Shown here piece by piece: positions 1 through 11,706 of a DNA stretch of 64,000 bases. Position numbers and translations under genes: made by a program. The stretch comes from Sanguinoderma infundibulare (Eukaryota > Basidiomycota > Agaricomycetes > Polyporales > Polyporaceae). Position 1 is the first letter of the stretch. Each line of letters begins with the position of its first letter. The stretch is taken from NCBI GenBank assembly GCA_032821775.1, contig JAVLRN010000006.1, forward strand, positions 2,542,001-2,606,000, read 5' to 3'. The notes under the pieces were generated by a model that had not been told where the DNA came from, ran no database searches, and worked only from the letters and a program-made list of their open reading frames with translations.

Positions 1-419
1 CGTGTGTACCTTACTCAGGACCCCTAATGCAGACTGCAGCGCTATGCAGGAAGAGAAAGGGTTCGACGGGGCGCGGCCCCGCGGAAGTTGAAGATGCTGC
101 ACGCGCGCCGAGCAGTGGCCATCGTCGCACAAGGCATGGTCAAGGAGTCCGTCCCCCATTGCCCCCCAACGGAAAGGAAAGACAGACGGGACAGCGTAGC
201 ACGGGGAGCTAAACGCAACCACCAGGCGGGGGCGGGCGAGTGAATGCGAGGAGGGTAAGATTAGAACGACGGCGCGAGGGAAAGCAAGAGGGCGGGGAGA
301 GAACTAAATGGGGTACTGGTAGCATTATGCGAGGTATCCTTCATCTTCGCGCGTGACGGGCATGCATGCATGCAGGCGGGCGAGGGCTACATATGCCCAG
401 CCGACAGGGGCGGGAGCGT
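1..419. other. Intergenic, no gene seen
   Basis: This is the 3' flank of the GH16 gene. It is GC-rich with no convincing exon on either strand. A short GCAT microsatellite lies near 361-374. I see nothing else in it. Confidence 0.5.
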
Positions 420-2054
420 CTACTGGTACACCCGGACGGAGCTGATCTTCCACTGGGCGACTGTACGATCCGTCAGCACACGAACGACGACAGAACGGCC
501 GCACGACGGCTTGTCGATGGGGAAAACTCGGGGGACGTACCGTTGAAGTTGGTCGCGTTCGCGACCGCGTCGTTGCACGTCGCCGGGCACCCCGACGCGT
601 CGTAGGCGGGGCCGGCCCAGTCGCCGCAGACGGTGATGTCGAAGATGAGGCTCTGGGCCAAAAAGTGGCTGAGGATGTCGCACTGGGTGTTCGGGAAGTA
701 CGCGGTGGGCTCGCCCCAGCTGGCGGGGTCGGGCGTCTTGGCCTGGACGTCGGCCGGGATGGCGTCGCGGTCGAAGAACCAGACGGAGATGCCGTCGGCC
801 TCGAGGGTGTGCGCGAAGACCCCCCCAGCCTGGACGTTGAAGCCGTGGCCGTACGAGTTGTTGCCCTTCTGCTGGAAGGCGCAGCCGGAGTTGTTGCCGT
901 CCGAGGAGGCGCAGGTGGTGCCGATGACGCTGGCGAGGGCCTTGACGGCCGAGTCGAGGACGCAGCCGGCGCCGGAGTGGAGGGTGATCTGGTTCTGGGT
1001 GTTGAGGTTCACGCCCTCTGCGGGTGCGGACGGCCGAGGGTTAGCGCGGGTTGATGAGGGAGCGGATATAGGATACGACAGGATGGCAACGGGCGCGATT
1101 AATGGAGCCGGCATATGTATTTGCGCTCGGATGCACAATACGCGACGGTGCAAACGCGCGGCAAGCACAAACGCGTTTGGATTCGTCGGTGGCGGGCGAA
1201 CGGATGGATTCGCTGGATTTGCGAATTGATTGGAAGGGGCGGACTCACCAATGATATCAATCTCGCCTGCATTCGGCCAGTCCTTGCCGCTGCCGAGGGA
1301 CCAGTAGGCGGGCCAGACGCCGCAGCCGTGGGGCATGGCGAAGATGTCGGCGATGAAGAGGCCGCGGTCGTATGTCTTCTTGGTGCTGATGCGGATCGAG
1401 TTGCGCTTTCCGCCAACGGCGACGCCATCGGAATCGTCGACGGCGAGGACGACGGTGTCGTCGGACTGGACGTAGGCGAGCTTCTTGGCGGCGGTGCCGT
1501 CGACGAAGTTGACGAGGCCGTGGGTGGGGTCGTCGCCGGTGAAGAAGTCCCAGCCGCTGAAGGAGGATGGGGAGGTCAGCGTCGAGCGATGATCCGTGAT
1601 GGGTTAGTGGACGTCGCCTAGCCGCGGCTAGAGCGTAGCGTCTGGCTGTTGGTGCTTGGTGACAGAGTGGATGCGAGCATCGCGACAAGATACAGCGCGC
1701 AGAGGAAAGCTGTAGAGACGAAGCCCCCGGGCGCGCATACGCCCCTTGAACCAGGCTCGCTGTCGCGCGGGGCACGAGAGACGGAGAATAGGACGGTGCA
1801 GCGTCCAGGATTATGGCATATGTTCACGCCACGACAGCGCCACCTGTCTGCTCGGCGCCTAGTGGAGAAAACACTCACTCGAAGAAGTTCTGGCCAGCAT
1901 ACTCGTCCACAAGCTTGTAGGAGGTGCTCCGGGGCACGAACGCTACCTCCCTGCCGATCGCATTGTGGCGGCGGAGGTGCGCGCCGTGGTGGGGGGCGAT
2001 GGCGGAGGTGGAGGCAGCGAGAGAAAGAAGGAGAGCAGGAAGAGCACCGATCAT
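420..2054 (-). CDS. GH16 endo-1,3(4)-beta-glucanase, secreted
   Basis: Predicted secreted glycoside hydrolase family 16 enzyme cleaving mixed 1,3/1,4-beta-glucans (laminarin, lichenan, fungal wall glucan). I place four exons: 2054-1879, 1556-1249, 1017-541 and 460-420. Phases agree at all three GT...AG introns and give 333 residues, the usual size for this fungal subfamily. The N-terminus MIGALPALLLSLAASTSAIA is a signal peptide. Diagnostic parts are FFDGWDFFTG after intron 1 and the catalytic box WPNAGEIDIIEGVN, split by intron 2; its two Glu are the nucleophile and acid/base residues and the Asp lies between them. The C-terminus WKISSVRVYQ is typical and only appears after removing the 80-nt last intron; reading through that intron gives a false tail. 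Intron 1 (322 nt) and intron 2 (231 nt) are long for this genome. The AA9 gene follows upstream on the same strand, so the two may share induction. Family assignment is firm; exact substrate is inferred. Confidence 0.95.
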
Positions 2055-2223
2055 GGTGTCGGGTGCCTTGTCCGAGCCGGGGCGGACGGGTATGCGGGTC
2101 GGGGGGGTTAAAGAGTGTGGAAGAGTGAAGGAGAGGCGCGGTGGGGGCGAGGGATGGGGCGGGAAAGAAAGGGGAAGAACGAGGACGAGGAGGGAGAGCT
2201 GAGCGAGGTCTCGAGGGCTGTTG

Positions 2224-2233
2224 TTTTATAAAA
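2224..2233 (-). promoter_or_regulatory. TATA-like box upstream of the GH16 gene
   Basis: TTTATAAAA read on the minus strand, about 170 bp upstream of the GH16 ATG at 2054. The position suits a strongly inducible secreted-enzyme gene with a 5' leader of about 130-140 nt. Sequence match only. Confidence 0.45.
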
Positions 2234-4905
2234 CGCGCATAGGGAACGGCTGCTACGGCTATAGTGTTAGGCTACCGTGCCTGCACCTGGTGCGGGTCCT
2301 CGGCTCGTCTCTTCCCTGCCAAGCAAGCAGGGTGCTGTGCGCTTGCAACCCGGCCACATGTATTGATCTCGCCCAATTTTCGCCCCCCGGTTAATCGATC
2401 TCACGCATCCCCGCAAGACCTTTTGTCCCGACGGTGCATCAACAACGATCGCCTTCAGCGGCCTTCACGTCGGTTGCAATAGCCAGTCGCAACCAGCCAT
2501 TGTCTATCCGGCCACCATACACAAAGCCGCCTCGAGACAATGTTGTTTTGAGTTGGAGAAGACTGTGAGACGGAGATGAAAGACGGAGGACAAGGCTGGA
2601 CAAGGGCCCCGAGAGCTGATCATGAGATGCATGACACCCTGGCCTTTGCCGACCGCGTATCAGTACAGCCACCCCGCAACTTGGGCACCGTCGCGTGGCA
2701 ACCGGTCCCGCCATGCCTCCTCCCGCCTCGCCCCGCCGCCTCCTCTCTTCCGACTCGTACATATGTACTTACAACCCGACTACAACTCACGCCAGACTCG
2801 CGCATTCATGGACTAGGATGGACCAGCGTTACCCAAGCATCAGATGCCCTTTGACAAATCAGGGAAGCGCAGCAAAGTTTTGAAACCCGGAGTTATGTAT
2901 GCGTCAATTTACGGCCTCGCCCGTGCAAGTCCCCGACTCGGATGATGGGCCAGCGCTCGCTCAGCTCCTCACCCTCCCTGAGCGGGACCCTCGACCCCGG
3001 AAGATTTCGTCTGGTGCTGCGATGTACACCGTCCTTCTCTCCGGACCCTCAACCCTCAGAACCTGTTCAAACGTGCATGGCCAGCCGCTAGTTCACCCAT
3101 AGCTACTCTGTTTTCTCCTTGCCGTGGGAGCCAACCCGGGCCAGTCGTCACAAAGCATCCTCAATACCGCTCACAGATCATGCCTCGCGCAGAGATCCGC
3201 AGAGTCATTCAATGCTCGCCCGCTCAGCCGTCGTGAGAGCCCGACGTTCCTGCGATGACCGCCGAGCTAAGTATGCGTCCAGTCCCCAAGCTTCATCCAC
3301 TCGTTCTCATTGACAGCGTCTTAGGCACTTTGACTGGCATGTTCAACGATCGACGTTGTCCCGGAATGGACTGTCTTCAACCCAGCACAAGAGCTCAATG
3401 CTTTCCGCCGAGAATGATCGATGCATGGTTCCCGGAGATCCTTGGGGCTCGTCCCCGAAGCTCTAACTCAATGTCCGCTAGGTGTTCGTGTCTCGACAAA
3501 GACCGCCGACGGCAGAATATCGTGAATCAGATGCAGAAGGTGACGGTGGCGTTCTAGATTTCCTTCCGTTGTTCATTGGGTTACCTTACAAGACACCGAA
3601 GCCTTCCAACAGTCCTTTCGCCGCGCCGCGAAGCGCACCTTCAGGTGCGGAACGTGCTGGGATCTGTCTCTTTGGGGGGCGTTCTGGCTTGCGACTGACA
3701 TCGTGTTGACTGTTGATTGACCAGGACGCAACATGTCTGCAGCGTGCAGCGTGCACGCCCGGGTTCTGCAATCATACATCCAACGACATACCAAGAATCG
3801 TCTCAAGAAGCACCCTGCAGGCGTCCTGACTTCGAAGACGGCGCTGACCATACCCTCTCCTAGCTTCCGTGCGCCATCTCCGTCGCGCGTTTTGCGCCTC
3901 GTTCTCATGATACGCCTCGATCGCACGCACGCCGCGAACATATGCTTCCGGCCCTTCGATCCGTGGAACGCATCGAGAGCATCGTATCAGCGTGTCGACT
4001 CGAGATGAAAACACGACGGATTCTGCGCCGGACAGCACGGCGCGTCGCTCATCACCTGGGAAAGAGGTCCAGGTGAGTGTCCGTGTGCTCTGCCATCTAC
4101 GTGCCCGTGCTCGAAGCTGCATGTCTAGACGTGGAATAGCTTACTAAGGCTTACTGCACCCAAGCCACCCAGATCCGAGCCTGTCCCCCGACGTCCCGCG
4201 CGCCGTTAACGCCGGCATCTCGATCAATGTTCTCATTGTCAATGCCGAAGGTCCATTGCCCCAAACCTGCCACGGCTTTGCCTCTAATTACTCGTGCAAT
4301 ACCCGCGCTCCCTCCTTCTGGTCTCCACGAGCTCATCATCCGGGCCTGTGGACACTGCGGTCGACTTCGTGCGCCTTCTCGAGGCCTCTTCCAACGCTCG
4401 TGGACGATGCCAACAAACCGTGCTCCAAGAATCACCAGGGACAGAAGACGTTCGGCCTAGAGATAAGTACTCGGCTGTATGCGCAGCCTGCACAGGATCG
4501 CGCACTGATCCCACGACCGGGTCCCCTCGTGGGACGCGAGAAGACCGCATGTCGGCGCAAGGGTGGTGGGGCAGGTGCGCGCGCAGCCTGTATGCCACGA
4601 GCGAGTGGAGTTCGGTAGCGCGCTGCCGTGCCTGCTGTGCGTATCCGATGTCGTACACACGTGCGCCGCCAGGCCGGGGGGAATAACGCGATTTACGTGG
4701 GCGATCAATCACACCTGTTCGGTGGTATCGACGAACGCTGACTTCAATATCCTCGCAGAGTATTGGGCTGATGCGGCCCGGATATCGTATTCCGTGGCGA
4801 AACACGAGTGGAAATGGAGACTCGAGAGTCGGAGAGCGCGGTAAGTCATACATTCCAGCCAAGCGATAATCTATACAGCTACTAATGGACTTCGATCGTG
4901 GCTCT
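2234..4905. other. 2.7 kb intergenic, no supportable gene
   Basis: Open frames here are short, overlap on both strands and show no recognisable domain or coherent splice chain. This is probably the shared upstream region of GH16 plus the 3' flank of the AA9 gene. A lineage-specific small gene could be missed. Confidence 0.4.
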
Positions 4906-5868
4906 TCACCCGGACCAGACAGCTGGGCCGGGCTGAGTGTAGTTGGTGGGGACGGGGTACTGGGAAGCAAGGTACTGCGTCAGCGAGGCGAGCTTGCAGG
5001 CGGTACACTAGGTGGGTGCTTACGTTGATGTTGATGAGGATGCCGGGCTCCTGCAAGAGAGGAAACACCGTTGAGCGACCTGAAGAAGATAGGAACAGTG
5101 GAAACGTACGTAGCCCGTGTAGACACCGGGGATGGAGACGAGAGGACCAGGGCTGCCGCCGCCTCCGTTCTCGACGTTGACTTGACCGCACGAGATCTAT
5201 GTGCAAGCGGGACAAGAGACGACGCCGACCGGTGAGCACATCCCCATAGACAGTCCCATTCTGACCAACAAAAACAAATTGCTTACGTAGAACTGCGCGC
5301 CGCCGAAGGTCGACGCGACGTGCAGCGCGATCGCCTCCATCCGTACGAGGTACTGCCCGCTCGGCAGCGCCGCGGGCAGCGTGAACGTCACGCCCGGCAC
5401 GCCCTCGGCCGGGAACGAGATGCTCTGGCCCCCGTCGGTGACGGCCGAGATCTGGTAGACCTTGAACCACACCGCGCCGTCCCCCGCGAAGCTGTCGACG
5501 TCCCCCGGGGCCTTGGCCATGTAGACGTTCACGACGCCCGGGTGGTAGATCGTGCCGTCGGACATGATGCCGAGCGGCTGGCCGGCCTGGACGGTGATCG
5601 TCTCCGCGGTCGGGTTCGTCTGGCTGTCGTAGCAGCGCAGGTCGGGCGAGGTGACGTCGGTGACGGGCGCTTGCGAGTCGTAGTTGTTCGTCTTGCGGAC
5701 GTTGACCCACGCGGGCGTCGTCGTGCCCCCCACGACGAGCGAGGGGAAGGTGTCTGCACGCGGAGGGAAGGGTGAGGAGGGAGTGAGGGTAGGAGACGAG
5801 GCGCAGGGCTTACAGTGGGCGGCCGCCGAAGCGGCGAGCGTGGCGAGGGCGACGACGGGCTTGAACAT
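4906..5868 (-). CDS. AA9 lytic polysaccharide monooxygenase
   Basis: Secreted copper enzyme that oxidatively cleaves cellulose or related glucans. The signal peptide MFKPVVALATLAASAAA ends directly before the mature N-terminal His, the first ligand of the copper histidine brace. That His starts HYTFP, formed by splicing intron 1 (CACT|GTAAGC ... GTGCAG|ACACC). The second brace His lies in IYHPGVVNVYMAK. The region R-x-E-x-IALH and the axial Tyr in GGAQFY-ISCGQV complete the active site, the latter again joined across an intron. Further exons give GSPGPLVSIPGVYTGY, EPGILININ and the C-terminal PVPTNYTQPGPAVWSG, ending at TGA 4906-4908. Five exons, no CBM1 module. All key residues are intact. 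Regioselectivity (C1 or C4) cannot be read from this. Confidence 0.96.
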
Positions 5869-5926
5869 CCTGTTGGAAGACTGCGGGGCTCTTGGTTCTG
5901 GTCAGCCAATCCGTCTCGGCTAGGGC

Positions 5927-5934
5927 CTTTTATA
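5927..5934 (-). promoter_or_regulatory. TATA box of the AA9 gene
   Basis: TATAAAAG on the minus strand, 59 bp upstream of the AA9 ATG, which would leave a leader of only about 30 nt. It is a classic position for a highly inducible CAZyme promoter. Confidence 0.55.
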
Positions 5935-8837
5935 TCGGACGACCCCCGCGCGGTTCTGGCTTCGCTCTCGATTTCGTCGGAATCACTCGACCCCGCACGG
6001 GAGCACCGCGTTGTCCCCGGCTCGAGCAGGGCAAATGGAACTCGGCAGAACGCTCTCCGTCCTCGATTACGCTTCCCTTGGCCTCCGAGTGCTCGATTCT
6101 CCCCCGCGCGAAGCACGCTTTAGCCGAGGCTCGCCATCGCCTTTCTCCGGCCGTCGTCGCGCGTGCCACCTCGCGCCCGACTTCTCCGCGGGCGATTGGG
6201 CAGCGAGCGCGTCGCCATGGCTCTGCCTGCGGCAGGTGACCGTGCCGGGGTGCGCGGACCATGAATGGATTCGCGGCGGGGGAGGGGGTGGTTCCGAGGT
6301 GTAACCACCCTTTTATCCGAATGTGTACCGAAGCCGTCCTCCCCGGTGCCTCGAGACTGTGGGGCCAAGCATGGGTGTGGAGGATGGAGGAGATAGCGAT
6401 AGCTGGAGTACTGAGCAGATCCCCGGCATCTGTATGGACGGGTCGAATGGAACGTCTCGGACGCTATACCGTACTCCAAGTCGGCGCGATCTCAAGCTGG
6501 CGGTGCCGGTCATTAGCCGATTGCTGGGTGGTTTATTTTTGGTGAGTACGCATATAGTGAGCGTTGAAACGACTTGACGTGGCGCGAGTTGAGCTTATAT
6601 ATCGTTTCTGTACCAGCTGGCCACTGTGGCCTTGGGCGGCTCAGGAAGCGTCCCGACGCATGACCGAACATTCTTCGATGCAGAGACGTTTGCATGTCGC
6701 ATGCAATGCACGCACAAATTTGCATGCCGGCCTATGTCGGCCATCTTTTCGGTCGGGCGTGGAGCTCGACGTCCCGGCGAATGATCCGCTGCTTGTGGAG
6801 GCGCGTCCTGTTCCGGCGGGTCCCCACGGGCGAAGTAGTCATACACCCCGGGAACTCATCTGCACATCTTTCCCCATCCGTTCCACCAGCGAAACGCACC
6901 GTCAGGAAATAACAGTTGTCGCTTATCCTCAAAGCTCCCGTTGAGAGGGACGGGACGAACCACGGAGCTCTCATCTCAGCTCGGTTCCAAGGAGGACTTT
7001 TCAGTTCTGTGCACGAGAGGCATTTCTGGCACAGGAGCCTCCTCCCGCTACCGGACCCGTCGTGAATGCGCGGCTCCTCGAGCACGGGCTGGGTACTCGC
7101 GCAGGCGCACTCCGTTGCTGTTGACGATCTTCAGCTTGAACGGCCGCTCGGACATGGCATCCTCGACGAGGCTCGTCCGGCCGTGGCGACCCTTGCCCAG
7201 CACGCGCCCCAACCGGAAGTCTGCGGTCGAGAGTATGCAGCCGCTGCGTGCGGGGTCGGACGGCGGAGAGGCGGATTGGGATGACGGGGACGGGGACGGC
7301 CAGTGGGGTGAAAACGGGCTGCTGTTGGGAAATATCGCTCGTCAAGACCGGGTAGCTCCCAAAAGGCTGACGCTACCTGCCAGCCCCTCGTCAGCTGCAC
7401 CCGGACTTGAATAGGCTGCCGTTGAAATCTGGACTGCCTAGTACGTGACATAGACAATCTCGACAGTATCTAAATGCTAACGAAAGTGAATCGTTCGCCC
7501 CAGGCTAGAATTACCTGAGAATAGTCCGGAGAGGGAGGCAAGTGATGGAAAACACGACGTTGGACCGATGGAATGGGGATGGATACATAAGAATCCAGGT
7601 TTGCGTTCTCTTGCGCTTCTAGCTATGTGCTTTCTTGACGCTTACCGGCCCATAGATATCGAGATACTGTATCATGTGGCGTAGCACTCCGAGTGCCTGG
7701 ACTCCGCGAACCGTCGACGGTTATGCAGGGTGACTTCATGCGGCTCTCGCCGCCGGGTCTCTACCTCAAAGATCTACCTCAAAGACTAAGCTGTTAGTAC
7801 TGTCCTCAAACTCTAGCATCGTAAGCAGATCAAATCCTAATAGTTTCTCACCTCGCTGACATTTGCGTCCAGAGTATTTCCATGTTGTCGGCTCCATGTC
7901 CTCCATCGGATGGCATCCCGCTTTCTGCGGGTGGCCTTTTGTTCGGTCTGAAAAATCTAAACACGGCGCAACCGGTAAGCAACTGAATGCTTCCCGCCAT
8001 TACCAGTGCTTCTCCCGATCACTGTTCCTTGTGATTAAGCGTGGGCTACCGCCAGATGTCACCCCAGCGCGCTGTTAACTCGAATCCGGATAAACCATGC
8101 ACTACCGTTAACCTGCCGTTCAACGTGCAGTCCAACGGGGCCCCAACCCCCCCAGACTTCGATCTCATGCGAATACTTGCCGGAATACCCCAACGGCGCT
8201 GCGCAGCCGACGAAACGTAGTGAGTGCGTCTTATCAACCTCGAGCCAAGCTTTCAACTGGCCCCCCCGCTCCTTCACTCTTCTTCCCGTTCTTCGTGATA
8301 GCCGACGTCACGCGTACTCCATTGTGACAGGCATGGTGCGTTCCGGAGGGCCAAAGTAAGGTCCTCCCGAACGCGCACTCTGCCAAGACGACATGGTTGA
8401 TCTCGTTGGGCCGGCGTTGTCATGCTTGATGTCTTGGTGAAAAGGCCTTTGCGTGTGGATGTAAAAGGTGACGACGCGGTCGGCAGCACCGTCATGGGTT
8501 TTTTTCAAGCTCTCGGACCCGGACACCCATTGACGTGAGCAAAGTCATATGGGCAATCTTACGCCGCTCAGTCTGCGCTCTCACCGTGATTGGATGCAGC
8601 ATGAGAACAGTTATATTCTTGCTCTGCGCTTAAGCTTAGTGTCCAACCAAAAGCCTCCGTGGAGCATTCTTGGTCACTGGTATCTGCAACCCACGTTCAT
8701 CGCATGACGTTTTTACCGCGGTTTGCACCCGGTGCTCATCTATAATCCCAAGGTTGTCATTCACCGACTCGGAGCTCCTTACCCGCACAAAAGGGACGCG
8801 AGACTCTGGCCAACAGTGGTTCTCCTCGACTCCCACC
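5935..8837. other. 2.9 kb intergenic with one kinase relic
   Basis: Apart from the kinase-like relic at 7048-7339, no exon chain or known domain is visible. From about 7440 the sequence becomes AT-richer and lacks long open frames. The last few hundred bases are presumably the P450 promoter. Confidence 0.4.
7048..7339 (-). pseudogene. Protein kinase N-lobe relic
   Basis: One continuous minus-strand frame reads a Ser/Pro-rich leader followed by DFRLGRVLGKGRHGRTSLVE and then a segment containing RPFKLKIVN. This matches the start of a Ser/Thr kinase domain: the glycine-rich loop GKGRHG and a VAIK-like Lys in place of the usual ALK. After about 20 more residues the frame stops at 7048. No HRD, DFG or APE segments follow on this strand. 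I read it as a truncated relic. It could instead be the first exon of a very diverged gene, but no continuation was found. Confidence 0.4.
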
Positions 8838-10930
8838 ATGGAGTTCGCCTCCCCTCTCACACTCTCCGCCCTAGCAGGGGCCTCGCTGCTGGTCCTCCTA
8901 TACTTACGTTCTCTCGCAGCGTGGAAGGCGCGCTCCCGTGGTCTTCCGCTTCCGCCGGGACCGACACCTCTCCCTATCATTGGCAATCTGCTCGACTGGC
9001 CCAAGACTAACCAATGGGCCACCCTTCGAGATATGTGTGCACAGTATGGTGAGTGCCTCCGAATCGACCAACACCACCGTCAGCATGCATTCATGCATTT
9101 CGTAGGCGACATTCTCCACTTCAACGTTCTCGGTCAGCACAATGTCGTTCTGGGAAACCCCGACGCGATTTTCGAGCTGCTAGACAAGCGCTCCGCCAAC
9201 ACGTCGGGCCGTCAAGTGACTCCGATGATCTCTCTGTTGGTCTTTTGTATCGCGTCAGACTCCCACTGTGGGACTCAGGATATTTGATTAGCACCAGTAT
9301 GGACGTCAACCTCCCTCTAATGCCATACGGCCAAAAATGGAGGCGTCACAGGCGCGCTTTCTGGCAGTACTTCCACCCCGCCGCCATCGGCCCGTATCAG
9401 ACAATACAACGAAGGGCAGCCCACAGGTTCCTGAACAAGCTGCTGAGGACACCGGAAAAGCTGCGCGAACACATACGGTTGTGAGTGCTCACGTTATTAT
9501 GCCGTACTGAGAGCGATTCGTTTACCGTCTCATCGCAGCACGTTCAGCGCGGCGGTGGTGAAGGTCGCGTTCGGCATTGACGTCGCTGATGATGGAGACG
9601 AGATCATGACCATCGTTGACGACGCTTTGGAGTGGATCGGGGCGATGTTGACTCCCGGAAAGTATCTCATCGACGCCCTCCCCATCCTTCGGCATGTTCC
9701 TACCTGGTTCCCGGGCGCAACGGTCCAAAGACTTATTGTATACTGGAGGTCTACTGTAATGCGTCTGAAGGAGGAGCCTTATCTGCGCGTTAAGGCAGCA
9801 ATGGTGAGCCCTGGAAATAAGTTGTACAATCAGTGTCACCAACTGAACATATGCCGAGGCGCGCAACGAAGCCACGGAGTGTATAGTGAGCAAGCTGATT
9901 GCGAACACGGTCGGCGACGGAGACGATTCATCAACGATGGAAGCCGAGGATGTGATTAAGAACGTAGCGACTGTGACTATCGAAGGTACACGTCCTTGAG
10001 CTGGGTATGCGTCGTCCGTTGTTGACTAGTTAGGACTACAGGCGGTGCGGACACCGTACGTACTTGACGTCCTGACACATTACATTGCCATTACGGACCG
10101 ATCTCTTCCAGCTGTTTTCGACGCTGCAAACCCTTTTCATGGCGATGTCGCTCTACCCCGAAGTCCAGAAGAAAGCTCAAGCCGAACTCGATGCCGTGGT
10201 CGGCTCGAACCGCCTCCCCGACTTCGACGACCGCGACTCCCTCGTCTACGTCAATGCTGTCATCAAGGAGGCGTTGCGATGGCACAACGTTCTTCCTCTT
10301 TCGGTCCCGCACTTGACTCTCGAGGACGATGAATTCCGCGGGTACTTCATACCCGCTGGAACTACTATCGTCCCCAACGTCAGGTATGCATTCGAATCTG
10401 CGGATGTCCCCGCCCGCTTCTCTGAGATCCGTTCTTCACCGTAATCAGCGCCTGCATGCATGACCCCGGCATATACGAGGATCCAGATGTCTTCCGCCCA
10501 GAACGTTTCATACGTGACGGGAAACTTGATTTCAGTACCGCGCCGGATCCTGCAAGATTCATCTTCGGATTCGGAAGGAGGTACGTGGCGTATACTATCC
10601 CTGCCCGAATATCATTTCATGCTCGAGACTGGGTAACCGCCAGGATCTGCCCCGGACGATATTTCGCGGAGAACGGACTGTTTATCAACGCCGCGTCGGC
10701 CTTGCACGTCTTCAGCATAAGCCCTCCGGTAGATGAGAAGGGTCAGGCGATCAAGGTCAAACCAGAGATGACGGACGGCCTGTTGTGGTACGTCCGATTC
10801 GGATGTAGGGAGTTCTGCCTTGCTGTACTGACATGGCCTGACCAGCTATCCCGTGGATTGTCGATGCACCATCAAGCCTAGGTCGCCGGAAGCCGAATCG
10901 TTGGTACATGGAGCGCAGTCGCTCGACTAA
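8838..10930 (+). CDS. Cytochrome P450 monooxygenase
   Basis: Membrane-anchored heme monooxygenase of the fungal type often named O-methylsterigmatocystin oxidoreductase-like. An N-terminal hydrophobic helix (about residues 5-28) precedes the hinge LPLPPGPTPLPIIGN. Further exons give MPYGQKWRRHRRAFW (helix C region, heme-propionate W/R), an I-helix region degraded by splice uncertainty near 9985-10060, the K-helix EALR (the ExxR motif) near 10270, a PERF-type segment DVFRPERF, and the heme loop FGFGRR-ICPGR joined across an intron (10580-10645), where the Cys binds heme. The final exon ends PRSPEAESLVHGAQSLD at TAA 10928-10930. I count roughly ten exons. The junction near 9210-9290 is not certain: the sensible continuation GYLISTSMDVN needs a phase I could not match to a clean donor. 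Substrate unknown; the tailoring or xenobiotic role is only family-based. Confidence 0.93.
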
Positions 10931-11642
10931 GATGCCTATCTGGCGCTCTAGAAAGGATTTTCCGTAGATGTATCATGACGTTACGTGCCACTTCGAACTG
11001 CACTATGCACATCCACCCTTCAACTCGAAACAGTGTTAATACGGCGCAAGCTCGTGGTCTATTACCAGAAGTTGTGAATGGCACGGCCCGAGTCACTATC
11101 GCGCTTGACTTGAAGCTTGGATGAGCACTAGTTTCGGCGTGTGTGTTCGAAGACATACATTCTGCCATGTGTCACGCATGTCTGAACATGCGGCGACACG
11201 CTAAAAGGAAATAAGCATACGTGTCACGTCGGAGCTTGCATTGTCGAACGTGGCGATCTGAATATTGCAGGTAGATGGCGCGTACACATCATAGCCAGGA
11301 AGGCCAAGAAGCGAGGGGAATCCAGATAGACACATTTCACTAGCAAAAGTTTCAAATCAGTAGGGCAAGATTAAAGTAGTACTTTCGTTGTCGTTCAATG
11401 AGTCCCGGGCACTTGAAGCAATGTCCGCGCGACGTTGACAGCAACTGGGGCCGAGTTGAGTAGGGGTTCTCCGTCTTCGGATGAATTATACGCACCAAGG
11501 TATGATGAGGAATCAAAGGATGCTGGTGCATTGTGGTTAACGTTACATCGTGATAGACACATTTGACAGCGAGTCCAAGACGCTTACGTAAACGTATGGC
11601 TGTGTCAGGCGCGCAGTGGCAATAGCGCGCAATTCGACGCTT
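10931..11642. other. Intergenic, no gene seen
   Basis: Short region between the P450 and CRIPT genes with no recognisable exon. It includes the P450 3' flank and the CRIPT promoter. Confidence 0.4.
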
Positions 11643-11683
11643 GACGCACTGAGGACGCACTGAGGACGCACCGAGGACGCACC
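11643..11683 (+). repeat. 11-bp tandem repeat, 3.7 copies
   Basis: Unit GACGCACYGAG occurs three times head to tail (11643, 11654, 11665) plus a partial fourth copy GACGCACC. It ends 24 bp before the CRIPT start codon, so it lies in the presumed 5' leader or core promoter. Confidence 0.85.
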
Positions 11684-11706
11684 ACTCTCTCCCCACGCCC
11701 GCGACC

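Noticed and set aside
360..376. GCATGCATGCATGC tract as a regulatory site
   Set aside because: Simple tetranucleotide microsatellite in a 3' flank, with no other support.
4284..4970. 228-codon minus-strand frame downstream of the AA9 gene
   Set aside because: Its first codons overlap the true AA9 C-terminal exon in another frame and the rest has no domain or splice logic.
11643..11683. CRISPR-like array
   Set aside because: Units are 11 bp with no spacers, and the genome is eukaryotic.
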